From assembly GCA_002373505.1 (NCBI GenBank), contig DFKE01000012.1:1-64000 (forward strand): a DNA stretch of 64,000 nucleotides, read 5' to 3'. Both the position numbers and the translations under genes were made by a program. A model generated the notes under the pieces. That model saw only the letters and a program-made list of their open reading frames with translations, was not told the DNA's origin and made no database searches. Positions 43,298 to 51,660 of the stretch are shown one piece after another; the stretch's first letter is position 1, and every line of letters begins with the position of its first letter. Source of the DNA: Bacteroidales bacterium UBA3653 (GTDB taxonomy: Bacteria; Bacteroidota; Bacteroidia; Bacteroidales; Paludibacteraceae).

Positions 43298-44383
43298 TTA
43301 ATTATCTACTGTTTTGGTTTCTGTTTTGTCTGTCAATGGAGCGGTCAGATTGAAGTTCGCCCGCAGCCATGGCACAAACACCGCAGTGGTATCTATCTTT
43401 AGGTTCAGCGTAGGTTGATACCCTGTTCCTGTGCTGCCATTCGTCTTCAGTGTCATCTGCAGCGGGTAATATTGCTTCCCTCCTTCTGTTATTGTATAAG
43501 GGATAGTATAGAAATAATATCTTCCTTCCCACCATCTGCCTTCATCCCCACTATTGTCTATTATTGCGATGGATTCGCCGGTAGTCAATGCTGAGCCGGA
43601 TACATTGCGCATGGGTTTGAAGCAATAGGCATCGCTGTTAAATAAGTTCCTCACCTGCATATACGTCAGCCGTACCCCCTTCGTAGGATCCGTTTTATTG
43701 ATCCGGTTGCTTTCCTCTACATTCCATTTGATATCCACTTTCGCAGCGATATGATAGAGCAGAAGGTTCACATGCGGCACTCGCTGGTAACTGCTATTAA
43801 ACGAACCATAATAGTCTCCGTTCTGCGTCAAGTTATACGGCGAGGAGTAGATATGCTGCAAACTACTCTGTATTTCCGAAGTATTGAATGTCAGGTCCAG
43901 CAGATCGTTCATAGAGGTGATACCGGATGAACTCAATGCCTTGTTAAAACTCAACGGCTCCGCCGATGCGATGGCATATACGCGCCCTTTGAAATGATCG
44001 GACGAAGATAAGAGTAGATTGATCTGCTCCGTATATTGATATATACTGTCCCCCATCGTCGGTAGCAGTCCCACATAGCGGGTGGGTTTCCAATCCGCGT
44101 CCGTCAACGTGCGGTCAATAGTCTCCCATACCGTCCATGCTTTCGTATCTTCATCCTGTTTCATTACAATGATATACAGATGGTGCGGGAACAGGAACAG
44201 CTCCGTCTCTCCCGGGTCGCCGATCGCTCTGCGCGCCGCAGGCGCATACCGCGCACTCTGCACCTCATTCGCCGGCAGACAGATCGACAGCGGTAAACCT
44301 AACTTCTGCTCCGGCTCATTCACCTTGCAGCCCGCCAACACCAGCGCCATTACCAAAATCCCTATGTACCTTTCAACTTTCAC
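43298..44383 (-). CDS. Fimbrial accessory lipoprotein
   Basis: A 361-residue predicted lipoprotein (signal peptide ending VLAGC, Cys about residue 19). The body has long beta-type segments (LFLFPHHLYIIVMKQDEDTKAWTVWETIDRTLTDADW) like Bacteroidales FimB/FimC/Mfa-type fimbrial proteins. Its place after the major fimbrilin and the Mfa2-like gene supports a minor or tip-subunit role. The start is a GTG inside a GTGAAAG repeat tract; the first codons (KVER) come from the repeat. No ATG fits a complete signal peptide. 133 nt separate it from the giant gene downstream. Confidence 0.7.
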   Translation of the reverse strand: MKVERYIGILVMALVLAGCKVNEPEQKLGLPLSICLPANEVQSARYAPAARRAIGDPGETELFLFPHHLYIIVMKQDEDTKAWTVWETIDRTLTDADWKPTRYVGLLPTMGDSIYQYTEQINLLLSSSDHFKGRVYAIASAEPLSFNKALSSSGITSMNDLLDLTFNTSEIQSSLQHIYSSPYNLTQNGDYYGSFNSSYQRVPHVNLLLYHIAAKVDIKWNVEESNRINKTDPTKGVRLTYMQVRNLFNSDAYCFKPMRNVSGSALTTGESIAIIDNSGDEGRWWEGRYYFYTIPYTITEGGKQYYPLQMTLKTNGSTGTGYQPTLNLKIDTTAVFVPWLRANFNLTAPLTDKTETKTVDN

Positions 44384-44409
44384 CTTTCACCTTTCACCTT
44401 TCACCTATC
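44373..44409 (-). repeat. Heptamer tract (GGTGAAA) providing a start codon
   Basis: Four to five GGTGAAA copies on the coding (minus) strand, then GTTGAAA and GGTACAT. The last GTGAAAG supplies the GTG start of the lipoprotein gene and the tract reaches the stop of the Mfa2-like gene. Confidence 0.92.
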
Positions 44410-45418
44410 CTGTTATCAACTCATGTTCATTTCCTTCTTTCCAATCCAGCGTCACAGTCGCCCCCACTTCGGCATTGCCCACTACGACCACCGCACCGTT
44501 ATCCTGCACCTCGATCTTCACGATCTCCATCTTACCTGCCTGCAGTGCGTATGGGAAAGAGAGCACCGTCTCCGTCACCTTGCCGTCCGGCATGGGTACA
44601 TATACGCGTAATTTCCATAGCGAGTTATCCGCAGCTTGGGCGTTTGCTTTGGCTCCGCCGGGCGCAGATACGGCGTCACGAGAAGGAAGGGACAGCATAG
44701 CGTAGCATCCGTCCACCACTTTCTCTGCCTCTATCAAACTATTATGATTGAAGGCATAGGTGCTGTCATTGATGCTGAAACTTGATGCCGTTCCGCTGAG
44801 CATCACGCGCTCCATACGCAGCGGTGTAGTGTTATGGTTCGTCTGCACGATAGCAACTGCGCTGGAAGCCATATAGAGGTGTACATTAAAGGTCAGATTG
44901 CTGTCGTTTGCCGGCATATACATATCCAGTCGCGCGGTATAGACCGCCGTACTATGCGAAGGGAGCGTGTCTGCCTCGCGCTGCGCTACGCGCATCGAAG
45001 AAACATACTGACCTCCCATCAGCGTCACATTGTTATTCTCCGCTATATTCACCACTGCTAAATGCCTATAGTCCTTGCGAGGGATATAGAGCGTATAGGA
45101 TTTCTGCTTGGCATTGATGGTGTCGCTCTTGTGCTCTAATAGTTCGTCGGTTCCACCCAAGGAATAGAAACTCATGTCCAGATCGTGCGCATGGCCCTCA
45201 AAATAAGGTTCAGACCACGCCTTCAGCGCGTCCGCCATAGGTTTCTCTATGTCCGACGATAGTTTCTCATCAATCGTTGCCTGAACCTCTGTAACGAGAT
45301 TCATCTGATAATTGATGAGATAATCCGCGCCGCAGACGGACAGGTCGTCGTAAATGAGACTACAACCTGCCGTCGCGATCGCGAATGTTAACAATACTAT
45401 GTATTGATTGATTTTCAA
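44405..45418 (-). CDS. FimB/Mfa2-family fimbrial anchor lipoprotein
   Basis: A 337-residue lipoprotein of the Bacteroidetes FimB/Mfa2 family. The signal peptide ends ATAGC and is followed by the family opening SLIYDDLSVCGADYLINY. Mfa2 anchors the fimbrial shaft in the outer membrane and limits its length. The C-terminal 'VTLDWKEGNEHELITG' is also usual. The start codon is TTG (45,418), with a good signal peptide after it and no ATG upstream in frame. It follows the major fimbrilin by 15 nt, so the two are co-transcribed. Confidence 0.85.
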   Translation of the reverse strand: MKINQYIVLLTFAIATAGCSLIYDDLSVCGADYLINYQMNLVTEVQATIDEKLSSDIEKPMADALKAWSEPYFEGHAHDLDMSFYSLGGTDELLEHKSDTINAKQKSYTLYIPRKDYRHLAVVNIAENNNVTLMGGQYVSSMRVAQREADTLPSHSTAVYTARLDMYMPANDSNLTFNVHLYMASSAVAIVQTNHNTTPLRMERVMLSGTASSFSINDSTYAFNHNSLIEAEKVVDGCYAMLSLPSRDAVSAPGGAKANAQAADNSLWKLRVYVPMPDGKVTETVLSFPYALQAGKMEIVKIEVQDNGAVVVVGNAEVGATVTLDWKEGNEHELITG

Positions 45419-45433
45419 TTAATCCGTATTGAA

Positions 45434-47182
45434 TTATTGGAACTCAATTTCATATGTATTACCATCCTGCCATGTCAGATCAACCGAGAATCCGAGTTCC
45501 AACTCCGGTGTACGAAGGTCAGGAATCGTGTTGTATGCTTTTCTCAAGTTCGACAGTGTCAGTTTAGCAGTAGTGGTGTAGTCCTGTTTGAAGACATGAC
45601 CACCGGTCGCAGTAGCAGAACTAGCTGGCAACTCAGCTACTACATAGAATTTGCTATTCAGCGGAATCAGTTGGTTACCTGCGCCATAGAAATCAGCCTT
45701 GTCATTCAGCATCTCTACTGCGATCATTACGTTGGAGGTACCATTCTCAAGAACCAGTGTAGAGTTAGCGTCAGAATAAGCATCACCATTCTTTTCTGCT
45801 TTCATGGTTGAAGGATCTATAACTTTATCATAGATGGTGTATGAACTAATTCCTGTTACATCTACTGAACCAGCCGTGGTGAAATCAAATTTAGCATCTT
45901 GCTGACCACCGATGAGCACTGCCGTTACAGGGAAACCGCCTGCGCAGTTTACATTGGTGCCGGTGCCTTCTACATTGTCGCTATTATCCACCAATGCTGT
46001 TGCTGCCAAACGAACTGCTACATCCAGACGTGCTACAGCATACTGGATAGGATCTTTTATTGCAACCGCGCGGGTACGTGCGTTTACAGAAAGGGCATCA
46101 CCGTGAGCGAGGAGAATGGCATCCCAATCATTGGTGTTGTCATACATCGTCTTGCGAGACTGGTTAGAGGTCTTGATAGTAGAGTTCACATAGTACCAAA
46201 GTTGTGCCGGATATACGAATGTATTCGGTTTCGCCATGTTAGCATAGTCTCCTTCTACGAAAGCTGTACCATTCCATTTGATATCAATGGAACCTTCCGG
46301 CAAGTTGTAATACTGCGGGAAGTCCAACAGTCCTGCAGCCAATGTCACCTCACCGGTAGTGGTATTCACAGTAGCATAGGTCGGATTGTTGATAGCGGTT
46401 TTGATTGCATTTGTAATCGGAGAGCTAGCCGTCATAAGGGATTTGTACAAATCGGACATAATACGAGCTACTTCGAAGGAAGAGAGACCGTGTGCCGATG
46501 TGAACGCAGCGTACATGTCATGCAATGCCTGGTTTTCAGCAATGGTGTACGTGCTCCAAGCTTTGGCTCCATCCGTAGCGTTTGCAACAGATGTCATGTA
46601 CTTGATTAAGAGATCACCTCTATTGCCGGTAGCAAAGAGTGGAGAAGGATCGCTCATAATCTGTTCCAAACTGAATTTAAAATCTGCAGGCTGTTTGTCG
46701 TTTGCCAAATTCTTAGCAATCAACGAACCAGTCTCGAAATTGTTGGCGCCTGATTTTGCAGACTTGGCATAGAAAAGGAACGAACCGGTGGTCAGAGGAA
46801 TAGTTACATCTTCAAACACCTTAGCATTGGATGGATGACTCTCAATGTCAGCCTTGGTCACTGTCATAGGAGCGACAGGATTGGAAGCAGTTGTGATGTT
46901 GTCACCCAGACGAGTGTCAGAACTAGTAATCTCTCCTTGTTTTGCGAACGGAACGAGAGTGATATCGCTCATTCCCTGGAACTGTGGCATGCCGGTCTTC
47001 TGAACTGTGGTACCCGGCATGCGGTTAGGACCGGATTTGATTTGATTCGGCAAAGCAATAGAGAACTGGGTCTTAACCACTTCCTGCGCTTTCTCCGGTG
47101 CATTTTGGTCGCCCTTACAGCCTGTAAAAGCGACGGCGCTTGTCAGCATCGCTGCACAAGCCAAAAATGTCATCTTTTTCAT
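45434..47182 (-). CDS. Major fimbrial subunit (FimA/Mfa1-like)
   Basis: A 582-residue fimbrilin precursor. The lipoprotein signal peptide (MLTSAVAFTGC, Cys about residue 22) is followed by a pre-region and a large beta-sandwich body, ending DLTWQDGNTYEIEFQ. Type V fimbriae assemble after a protease removes the N-terminal part of such precursors; an Arg-containing segment (NARTRAVAIKDP, about residues 370-381) lies in the body. Compared with FimA it is longer, closer to Mfa1. The 5' leader has a stem-loop (about 47,219-47,253). First structural gene of the fimbrial set, 177 nt after the DUF3575 gene. Confidence 0.8.
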   Translation of the reverse strand: MKKMTFLACAAMLTSAVAFTGCKGDQNAPEKAQEVVKTQFSIALPNQIKSGPNRMPGTTVQKTGMPQFQGMSDITLVPFAKQGEITSSDTRLGDNITTASNPVAPMTVTKADIESHPSNAKVFEDVTIPLTTGSFLFYAKSAKSGANNFETGSLIAKNLANDKQPADFKFSLEQIMSDPSPLFATGNRGDLLIKYMTSVANATDGAKAWSTYTIAENQALHDMYAAFTSAHGLSSFEVARIMSDLYKSLMTASSPITNAIKTAINNPTYATVNTTTGEVTLAAGLLDFPQYYNLPEGSIDIKWNGTAFVEGDYANMAKPNTFVYPAQLWYYVNSTIKTSNQSRKTMYDNTNDWDAILLAHGDALSVNARTRAVAIKDPIQYAVARLDVAVRLAATALVDNSDNVEGTGTNVNCAGGFPVTAVLIGGQQDAKFDFTTAGSVDVTGISSYTIYDKVIDPSTMKAEKNGDAYSDANSTLVLENGTSNVMIAVEMLNDKADFYGAGNQLIPLNSKFYVVAELPASSATATGGHVFKQDYTTTAKLTLSNLRKAYNTIPDLRTPELELGFSVDLTWQDGNTYEIEFQ

Positions 47183-47359
47183 GTTTAAAAAGTTTTTTAA
47201 CCATGGAACTTCGGCTTCGTCGAGTTGCGTAAGCGAGCTTACACCCGACTTGCACGAACTTTCATAATTTTTGTTAATAAATTTAGTTAATTGGTTAATA
47301 AATAAAGTTAATTTAATGTTTTTTTTGTTTCTGTTTTGTGTTAATAATATTTTTTGTGG

Positions 47360-48979
47360 TTATTTTCTCTCGATGTTAACCGTGATGCGTCCGAGGTTAC
47401 GCATGATATGTTTCAGCTCGTCGCGCATATAGCGATAGGTAGCGCCGCCGTGGAGGGCTTTGATCTTCTTCTCGCGGAGGTCCAGATCCGGCTCCTCATC
47501 CATGATAGCAAACACTTCGTCTCTTCCCTCGAAGTCCACTTTCTCCAGCATCTCCCGTAGGTCCTCCCAGCTCTCACCGCCGTTAGTGATATCGAAGAGG
47601 CTGTCCGCCAACTGCGGATAAGCAGCCTGCATCTGTTCCTTAATAGTCTTTGCACGCGCGGCAGCCAGGCGGATGTTATACGCGAGCCGTCCGTCGAAGG
47701 AAGCAAAGCCCGTCACCTCGATGCGCGATATGCGGAGCGTAGTATCCGCCAGTATTTCTCCCAAGGCATCCAGAATATCCGCCATCAGTTCGTCGTTCTC
47801 CAGGAACGAGCGGTCCATTTTAGACACATCGACATCGAAATACAAATATCCGTTGCGCGGGCCGAGGCTCAGCACCTTATGCGCTACGACTTCCTCCACC
47901 GGTTCGTCCGTAGCAGGTTCCTCTGCCGGCATCTCTTCACCCGGCTCGGTCTTGGCAATAGCCTTGTCCTCCTCCGGAGCGACCGGAATAACCGGGACAA
48001 CAGGTCCTGCCGGTTCTGCCGGAGTCTCTACCGGCTCCGTCTTGGCAATCGCCTGCTCCGGCTCCGTCTTAGCAATCTCCTGCTTTTCTTCAGCCGGCTG
48101 TTCCTCGCGCTTCGGCGCATGGTCCCTGGCAGCAGGCTCTTCTGCTACAGCGACCGCCTGTTCCGGCTCTTCCCGGGCGAGGGTGTCAGATGGTGCAAAA
48201 CGGTCCTCTTGGGCAATCGTGTCCGTTTCGGATGCTGCCGTAGTTGCCACCGCAGTAACTGCTGCAGCTGCCGCTGCCGCCTCTGCGGCGGTCTCCAGTT
48301 TCTCGCAGTCGCAGCGGCGAGCAAGCGACTCTTCGTCTCCTCCGAGCGGGAAGACCAGATTGACGCCTATCTTCGGCAGCACCAGCCATCGTCCGCCTTG
48401 GGATTGCATATCGCCGCAATGCTTACATTCGTATTGCCTATACCAAGCGTAGCCGGCATCCACGCCGCCTTCCAGTTCAATGCTGAAATACGGTTTGATG
48501 GGGAAATGCCATCCGCCGCTGGCACCCGCCATAGCGGCATGTCCCTCGTAACGCCCGTCCTTAACCTCCTTGTACATCCAGCTCACGGGGTAGGCATCGC
48601 CCGCCACGTTGAACATCGCATAGGCGGCGTTGATAGAAACAAAGCCGCGGTTGAACACATTGCAGAACCAATATCGGGGAGCGACGCTGACCATGAGGTG
48701 GCGCCATTTAGGGAACTTGGTATCATCCAGCGGGAAGGGATTGAATCCCACGCCGAACTCCATACTCCATTTCGGCGCCATCTTCACCTCCAGCTGCAGG
48801 TTCGGCGTAGCGGCAGCATCGTAGAGGAGGTTATTCTTGATAGCCACTACCTCATCTTTTACCTCCCGTTTCACCTTTGTTGAGTCGTCCGCGCTCGCCA
48901 TTGCGCACAGCGCGCGCGTAGGAATGAGCGACATTCCTAAAGTGAGCAAACCGAACAATATATAGCGAAAATGAATCAT
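47360..48979 (-). CDS. DUF3575-OmpA fusion protein
   Basis: A 539-residue envelope protein. After a signal peptide (to about residue 28, TRALCAMA) a DUF3575 beta-barrel (about residues 45-215, 'KNNLLYDAAATPNLQLEVKMAPKWSMEFGVGF') leads into an Ala-rich helix and a Pro/Glu-rich linker with repeated AKTEPEQAIAKTEP. The C-terminal third (about residues 380-530) has an OmpA-like peptidoglycan-binding fold (SRIEVTGFASFDGRLAYNIRLAAARAKTIKEQM). DUF3575 proteins are common next to Bacteroidales fimbrial loci. It has its own consensus promoter. A likely link between the outer membrane and the cell wall for the fimbrial machine. Confidence 0.8.
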   Translation of the reverse strand: MIHFRYILFGLLTLGMSLIPTRALCAMASADDSTKVKREVKDEVVAIKNNLLYDAAATPNLQLEVKMAPKWSMEFGVGFNPFPLDDTKFPKWRHLMVSVAPRYWFCNVFNRGFVSINAAYAMFNVAGDAYPVSWMYKEVKDGRYEGHAAMAGASGGWHFPIKPYFSIELEGGVDAGYAWYRQYECKHCGDMQSQGGRWLVLPKIGVNLVFPLGGDEESLARRCDCEKLETAAEAAAAAAAVTAVATTAASETDTIAQEDRFAPSDTLAREEPEQAVAVAEEPAARDHAPKREEQPAEEKQEIAKTEPEQAIAKTEPVETPAEPAGPVVPVIPVAPEEDKAIAKTEPGEEMPAEEPATDEPVEEVVAHKVLSLGPRNGYLYFDVDVSKMDRSFLENDELMADILDALGEILADTTLRISRIEVTGFASFDGRLAYNIRLAAARAKTIKEQMQAAYPQLADSLFDITNGGESWEDLREMLEKVDFEGRDEVFAIMDEEPDLDLREKKIKALHGGATYRYMRDELKHIMRNLGRITVNIERK

Positions 48980-49040
48980 TATATTTATCTTTTTTGCACC
49001 TTACATGTTGTAAATACCTACGCGGTATTAAAAGCGGGTG

Positions 49041-49071
49041 CAAAATTATTAAAAAATTTACACTCGCGCAA
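49041..49071 (-). promoter_or_regulatory. Promoter of the DUF3575/fimbrial genes
   Basis: Minus-strand TTG-N20-TAATTTTG, about 62 nt before the DUF3575 start. It is the only clear promoter for the downstream fimbrial genes. Confidence 0.8.
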
Positions 49072-49119
49072 TAGTATAGAGCAATTATTGCTTTAAAGTT
49101 AAGAAAAAAGCACTATTTT

Positions 49120-50361
49120 TTACGAATTATCAATAGCCGCGTCCCATTCTGATGGCGTTACCCCTGTTTCTCTGACGAAAGTACGAGAGAAGACCACCGG
49201 TGAAGAGAACCCCGATCGCTCCGCGATGTCCTGAATTTTCAGACCCGGATTTTCGCGCATCAGGCGCTTTGCTTCTTCGATGCGGTAGTTAGCCACGAAC
49301 TGGTAGAAATTGCATCCGTATTCGGCCATAATGAACTGGGAGAGATAGGTCCTGTTCATCGGCAATACCTGCATGAGGTCAATTAAACGGAAGTCTTTAT
49401 TGAGATAAGGTTTCTCCTTCTCCATCCATTCATCCAGACGTGCACGATTGGAAGAACTGTCCGGAGCCGGTAGTTGCGCCTCGGCATCCTCCACGGGGAC
49501 CGCTACGGCAGTTTTGTACAGTTCCTGTTCCTCTTCTTTTATCTTCTCCCATGGGTCCGGACGGAAGAAGATTTTCTCCGTGCTATAGAAAAGCAGGAAG
49601 AAGAGCAGCCACATCTGGGTGAAAGCATATGTAGGAACAGTGGAGAAGCACATATAGGCAAACGAGCACCCGACGATAAAGACCATGATCAGATAGCGCA
49701 CCACCCACTGGAAATCTATATCATCCATGGAGGCGAAGTTCGCCTCGCACCACTCGCGATAGACATGCACATGGCGGAAGAGCAAAAACAGGATAAAGAG
49801 CGGATAGATTGCCAAAATCCATCTGAGGTCTATATCCAGCCACCAGTCCAACGCTCCGATGAGAACGACAGGGGTGAGCTGCGCGAAGGCTTTTTTCCAG
49901 GAGAACCATCCTGGGCGGAGCAGCTCCGCGGGATAGACCATGAGTATCCATGCGAGGATATCCCCGAGTACAAACTCCCATCCCTGTATGGAGAAAATAC
50001 CGTCCGCTATCTCCGGCGCATCGCTCCTGTATCTTGCTATGTGTCCGCCAACCGTGATCAGCGTCCATGCCAGCATGATCCCCGCCATAATCTTACGCAT
50101 GCGTTTGCCATCATTATGGCGCCAAAAGAGCCACGCGCTACCGCCGCAGAAGGTAGCGATCATCGTATAGAGAGTAGGCATAACGATGGAATGGAATATA
50201 CCTACAGGAATAAGCGGCGTGAGCATATTGCTGACTATCACCACCACCGACAAGACAAGTCCGAAGATTATTTCGTCCTTATAGTCGTAATAATATTTGC
50301 GAAGAGGGCTTTTACCCCCCCCTATCCGGTAATTCGCTGATTTTCTTGCATTTGCAGTCAT
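49120..50361 (-). CDS. Membrane-anchored AraC-family regulator
   Basis: A 413-residue protein with about seven membrane helices in residues 29-270 (for example IIFGLVLSVVVIVSNMLTPLI and WVVRYLIMVFIVGCSFAYMCF) followed by a C-terminal AraC/XylS DNA-binding domain (about residues 310-410; 'NFYQFVANYRIEEAKRLMRENPGLKIQDIAERSGFSSPVVFSRTFVRETGVTPSEW'). This layout lets a signal at the membrane control transcription. It has its own promoter and lies between the PUL and the fimbrial genes, so it could control either; the sequence does not decide. Not the usual hybrid two-component PUL sensor. Confidence 0.9.
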   Translation of the reverse strand: MTANARKSANYRIGGGKSPLRKYYYDYKDEIIFGLVLSVVVIVSNMLTPLIPVGIFHSIVMPTLYTMIATFCGGSAWLFWRHNDGKRMRKIMAGIMLAWTLITVGGHIARYRSDAPEIADGIFSIQGWEFVLGDILAWILMVYPAELLRPGWFSWKKAFAQLTPVVLIGALDWWLDIDLRWILAIYPLFILFLLFRHVHVYREWCEANFASMDDIDFQWVVRYLIMVFIVGCSFAYMCFSTVPTYAFTQMWLLFFLLFYSTEKIFFRPDPWEKIKEEEQELYKTAVAVPVEDAEAQLPAPDSSSNRARLDEWMEKEKPYLNKDFRLIDLMQVLPMNRTYLSQFIMAEYGCNFYQFVANYRIEEAKRLMRENPGLKIQDIAERSGFSSPVVFSRTFVRETGVTPSEWDAAIDNS

Positions 50362-50402
50362 TGCTTGATGCTTTCATTAGCGTCGTTGTTGTTTTTCGAG
50401 TG

Positions 50403-50433
50403 CAAAATTACACATTTTTTGTGATATATGCAA
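50403..50433 (-). promoter_or_regulatory. Promoter of the AraC-family regulator
   Basis: Minus-strand TTG-N20-TAATTTTG about 42 nt before the start codon. Confidence 0.82.
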
Positions 50434-50457
50434 TAGCAGAGGGTATTTTTTTCAACA

Positions 50458-50488
50458 AAAAAAGACCCACGGGGATGTGAGTCTTTTT
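50458..50488 (-). terminator. Terminator closing the PUL
   Basis: A 12-bp stem AAAAAGACTCAC / GTGGGTCTTTTT (one G-U) with a 6-nt loop and further Ts, 23 nt after the stop of the lipoprotein gene. Confidence 0.85.
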
Positions 50489-50510
50489 ACCAAAAAGTAT
50501 GTTATTTCTC

Positions 50511-51635
50511 TCATTCGACCTTTCTGCCATCGAGTGTATAAAGACCTTCGGCAGTGCGGACGTAGAGGGTAGTGCCAAGCATAATGAGGCGATTTACCAT
50601 TTGGTCATTTACTATCGGGTCATTGATCCCTTCGGGCCATTTGCGGGTGTATTTATAGATAGGCGGGTTGCCGTCATCGGCGTCGGAGGTGGTATAGAAG
50701 GTATTGTTGTCCAGCCAGCATATCGCTTCTCCCTGCCATTCGTAGGAATAGCATTTGAGGGGTTGTGGTTGGCGCGCCAGCGCCTCCTGTACGGTCTCGC
50801 CTTCCAGACGCTCCCAATAGAGGATCCAGGAATAGGTAGCGACGATATTATTATGGTTCTTGATCAGGATATACTTGCCGTCAGGCGAGATGTCCGCTCC
50901 GGTGACGAGATGGAAGCCCTTGTAGGGCTGGTTCTTCTCGCTATAGCCGAGGTCGGAGCGTACGCCGAGATCGCAGATATAGGTCAGGGTCTGGGTCTCG
51001 TCTCCGTAGTCGAGGCGGAAAGGCATAGAGAAGACCTGGCATACATTATAATAGACCTTGGTGATGATAAAGATTGTTTGGGTCAAGTTGTCATACATCA
51101 GCGCCTCGCAGTTATGCTTCTTGCCGTCGGGATAGACGAACTTGATATTACCGGGCGTGAGGGTTATCTCCGGCGTGTTGACGGGATCGATAGCCGGTTC
51201 CTCCAGATAGATGACGGAATAGTTGCCGTCCGTCTCCTCATTATCGCCGAAAGCACCTATGAAGAGGTAGTTCTTACCTTCGTACACGCCTCCGGAGAGG
51301 TCCTCCCAATCCCAGCGGATGGATTTAGGGAATTTCACTTTGCAGGCGCGCTCCGCTCCTTTCTCATCGGTAGCGATGATATAATTGGAGCGCTCGTCGC
51401 TTTGCATCCATATATATCCCGGCGTGACACGGGAGCACGCGATACCCGATACCTCAATGATATTCTCTGTAATATCGAGCGTACCACATTGGCGTTTAAC
51501 CCAGTCCGTATTCCACTCCAGTGTGTCGCCGTTATAGACGAGTTGGGGAGCCGCCTCGCACGAGGATAGACCGCCTATGGCTAAAAGAGCCAAGACCGCT
51601 ACGCTCCAAGATAAAAGACAAGGGAAGTTTTTCAT
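50511..51635 (-). CDS. Secreted lipoprotein, beta-propeller-like
   Basis: A 374-residue predicted lipoprotein (lipobox LSSC, Cys about residue 26). The body has repeated short beta segments with DSE/DGN turns ('GYIWMQSDERSNYIIATDEKG', 'YLFIGAFGDN', 'ICWLDNNTFYTTSDADDGN'), which suggests a propeller, but no catalytic family is recognised. It ends LYTLDGRKVE, the short remnant of a T9SS-like sorting tail seen in many Bacteroidales proteins. A repeat-derived peptide (NDPIVNDQMVNR, about residues 335-346) separates the body from the tail. Last gene of the PUL, 25 nt after the next upstream gene. Confidence 0.65.
   Translation of the reverse strand: MKNFPCLLSWSVAVLALLAIGGLSSCEAAPQLVYNGDTLEWNTDWVKRQCGTLDITENIIEVSGIACSRVTPGYIWMQSDERSNYIIATDEKGAERACKVKFPKSIRWDWEDLSGGVYEGKNYLFIGAFGDNEETDGNYSVIYLEEPAIDPVNTPEITLTPGNIKFVYPDGKKHNCEALMYDNLTQTIFIITKVYYNVCQVFSMPFRLDYGDETQTLTYICDLGVRSDLGYSEKNQPYKGFHLVTGADISPDGKYILIKNHNNIVATYSWILYWERLEGETVQEALARQPQPLKCYSYEWQGEAICWLDNNTFYTTSDADDGNPPIYKYTRKWPEGINDPIVNDQMVNRLIMLGTTLYVRTAEGLYTLDGRKVE
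50591..50624 (-). repeat. In-frame tract (AAATGGT family) before the C-terminal tail
   Basis: Plus-strand ATTTACC, ATTTGGTC, ATTTACT, ATCGGGTC, ATTGATC; on the coding strand it reads DPIVNDQMVNR. It sits at the junction of body and tail. Confidence 0.8.
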
Positions 51636-51660
51636 AGATGTCCTATCAAGAGTAAATAAA

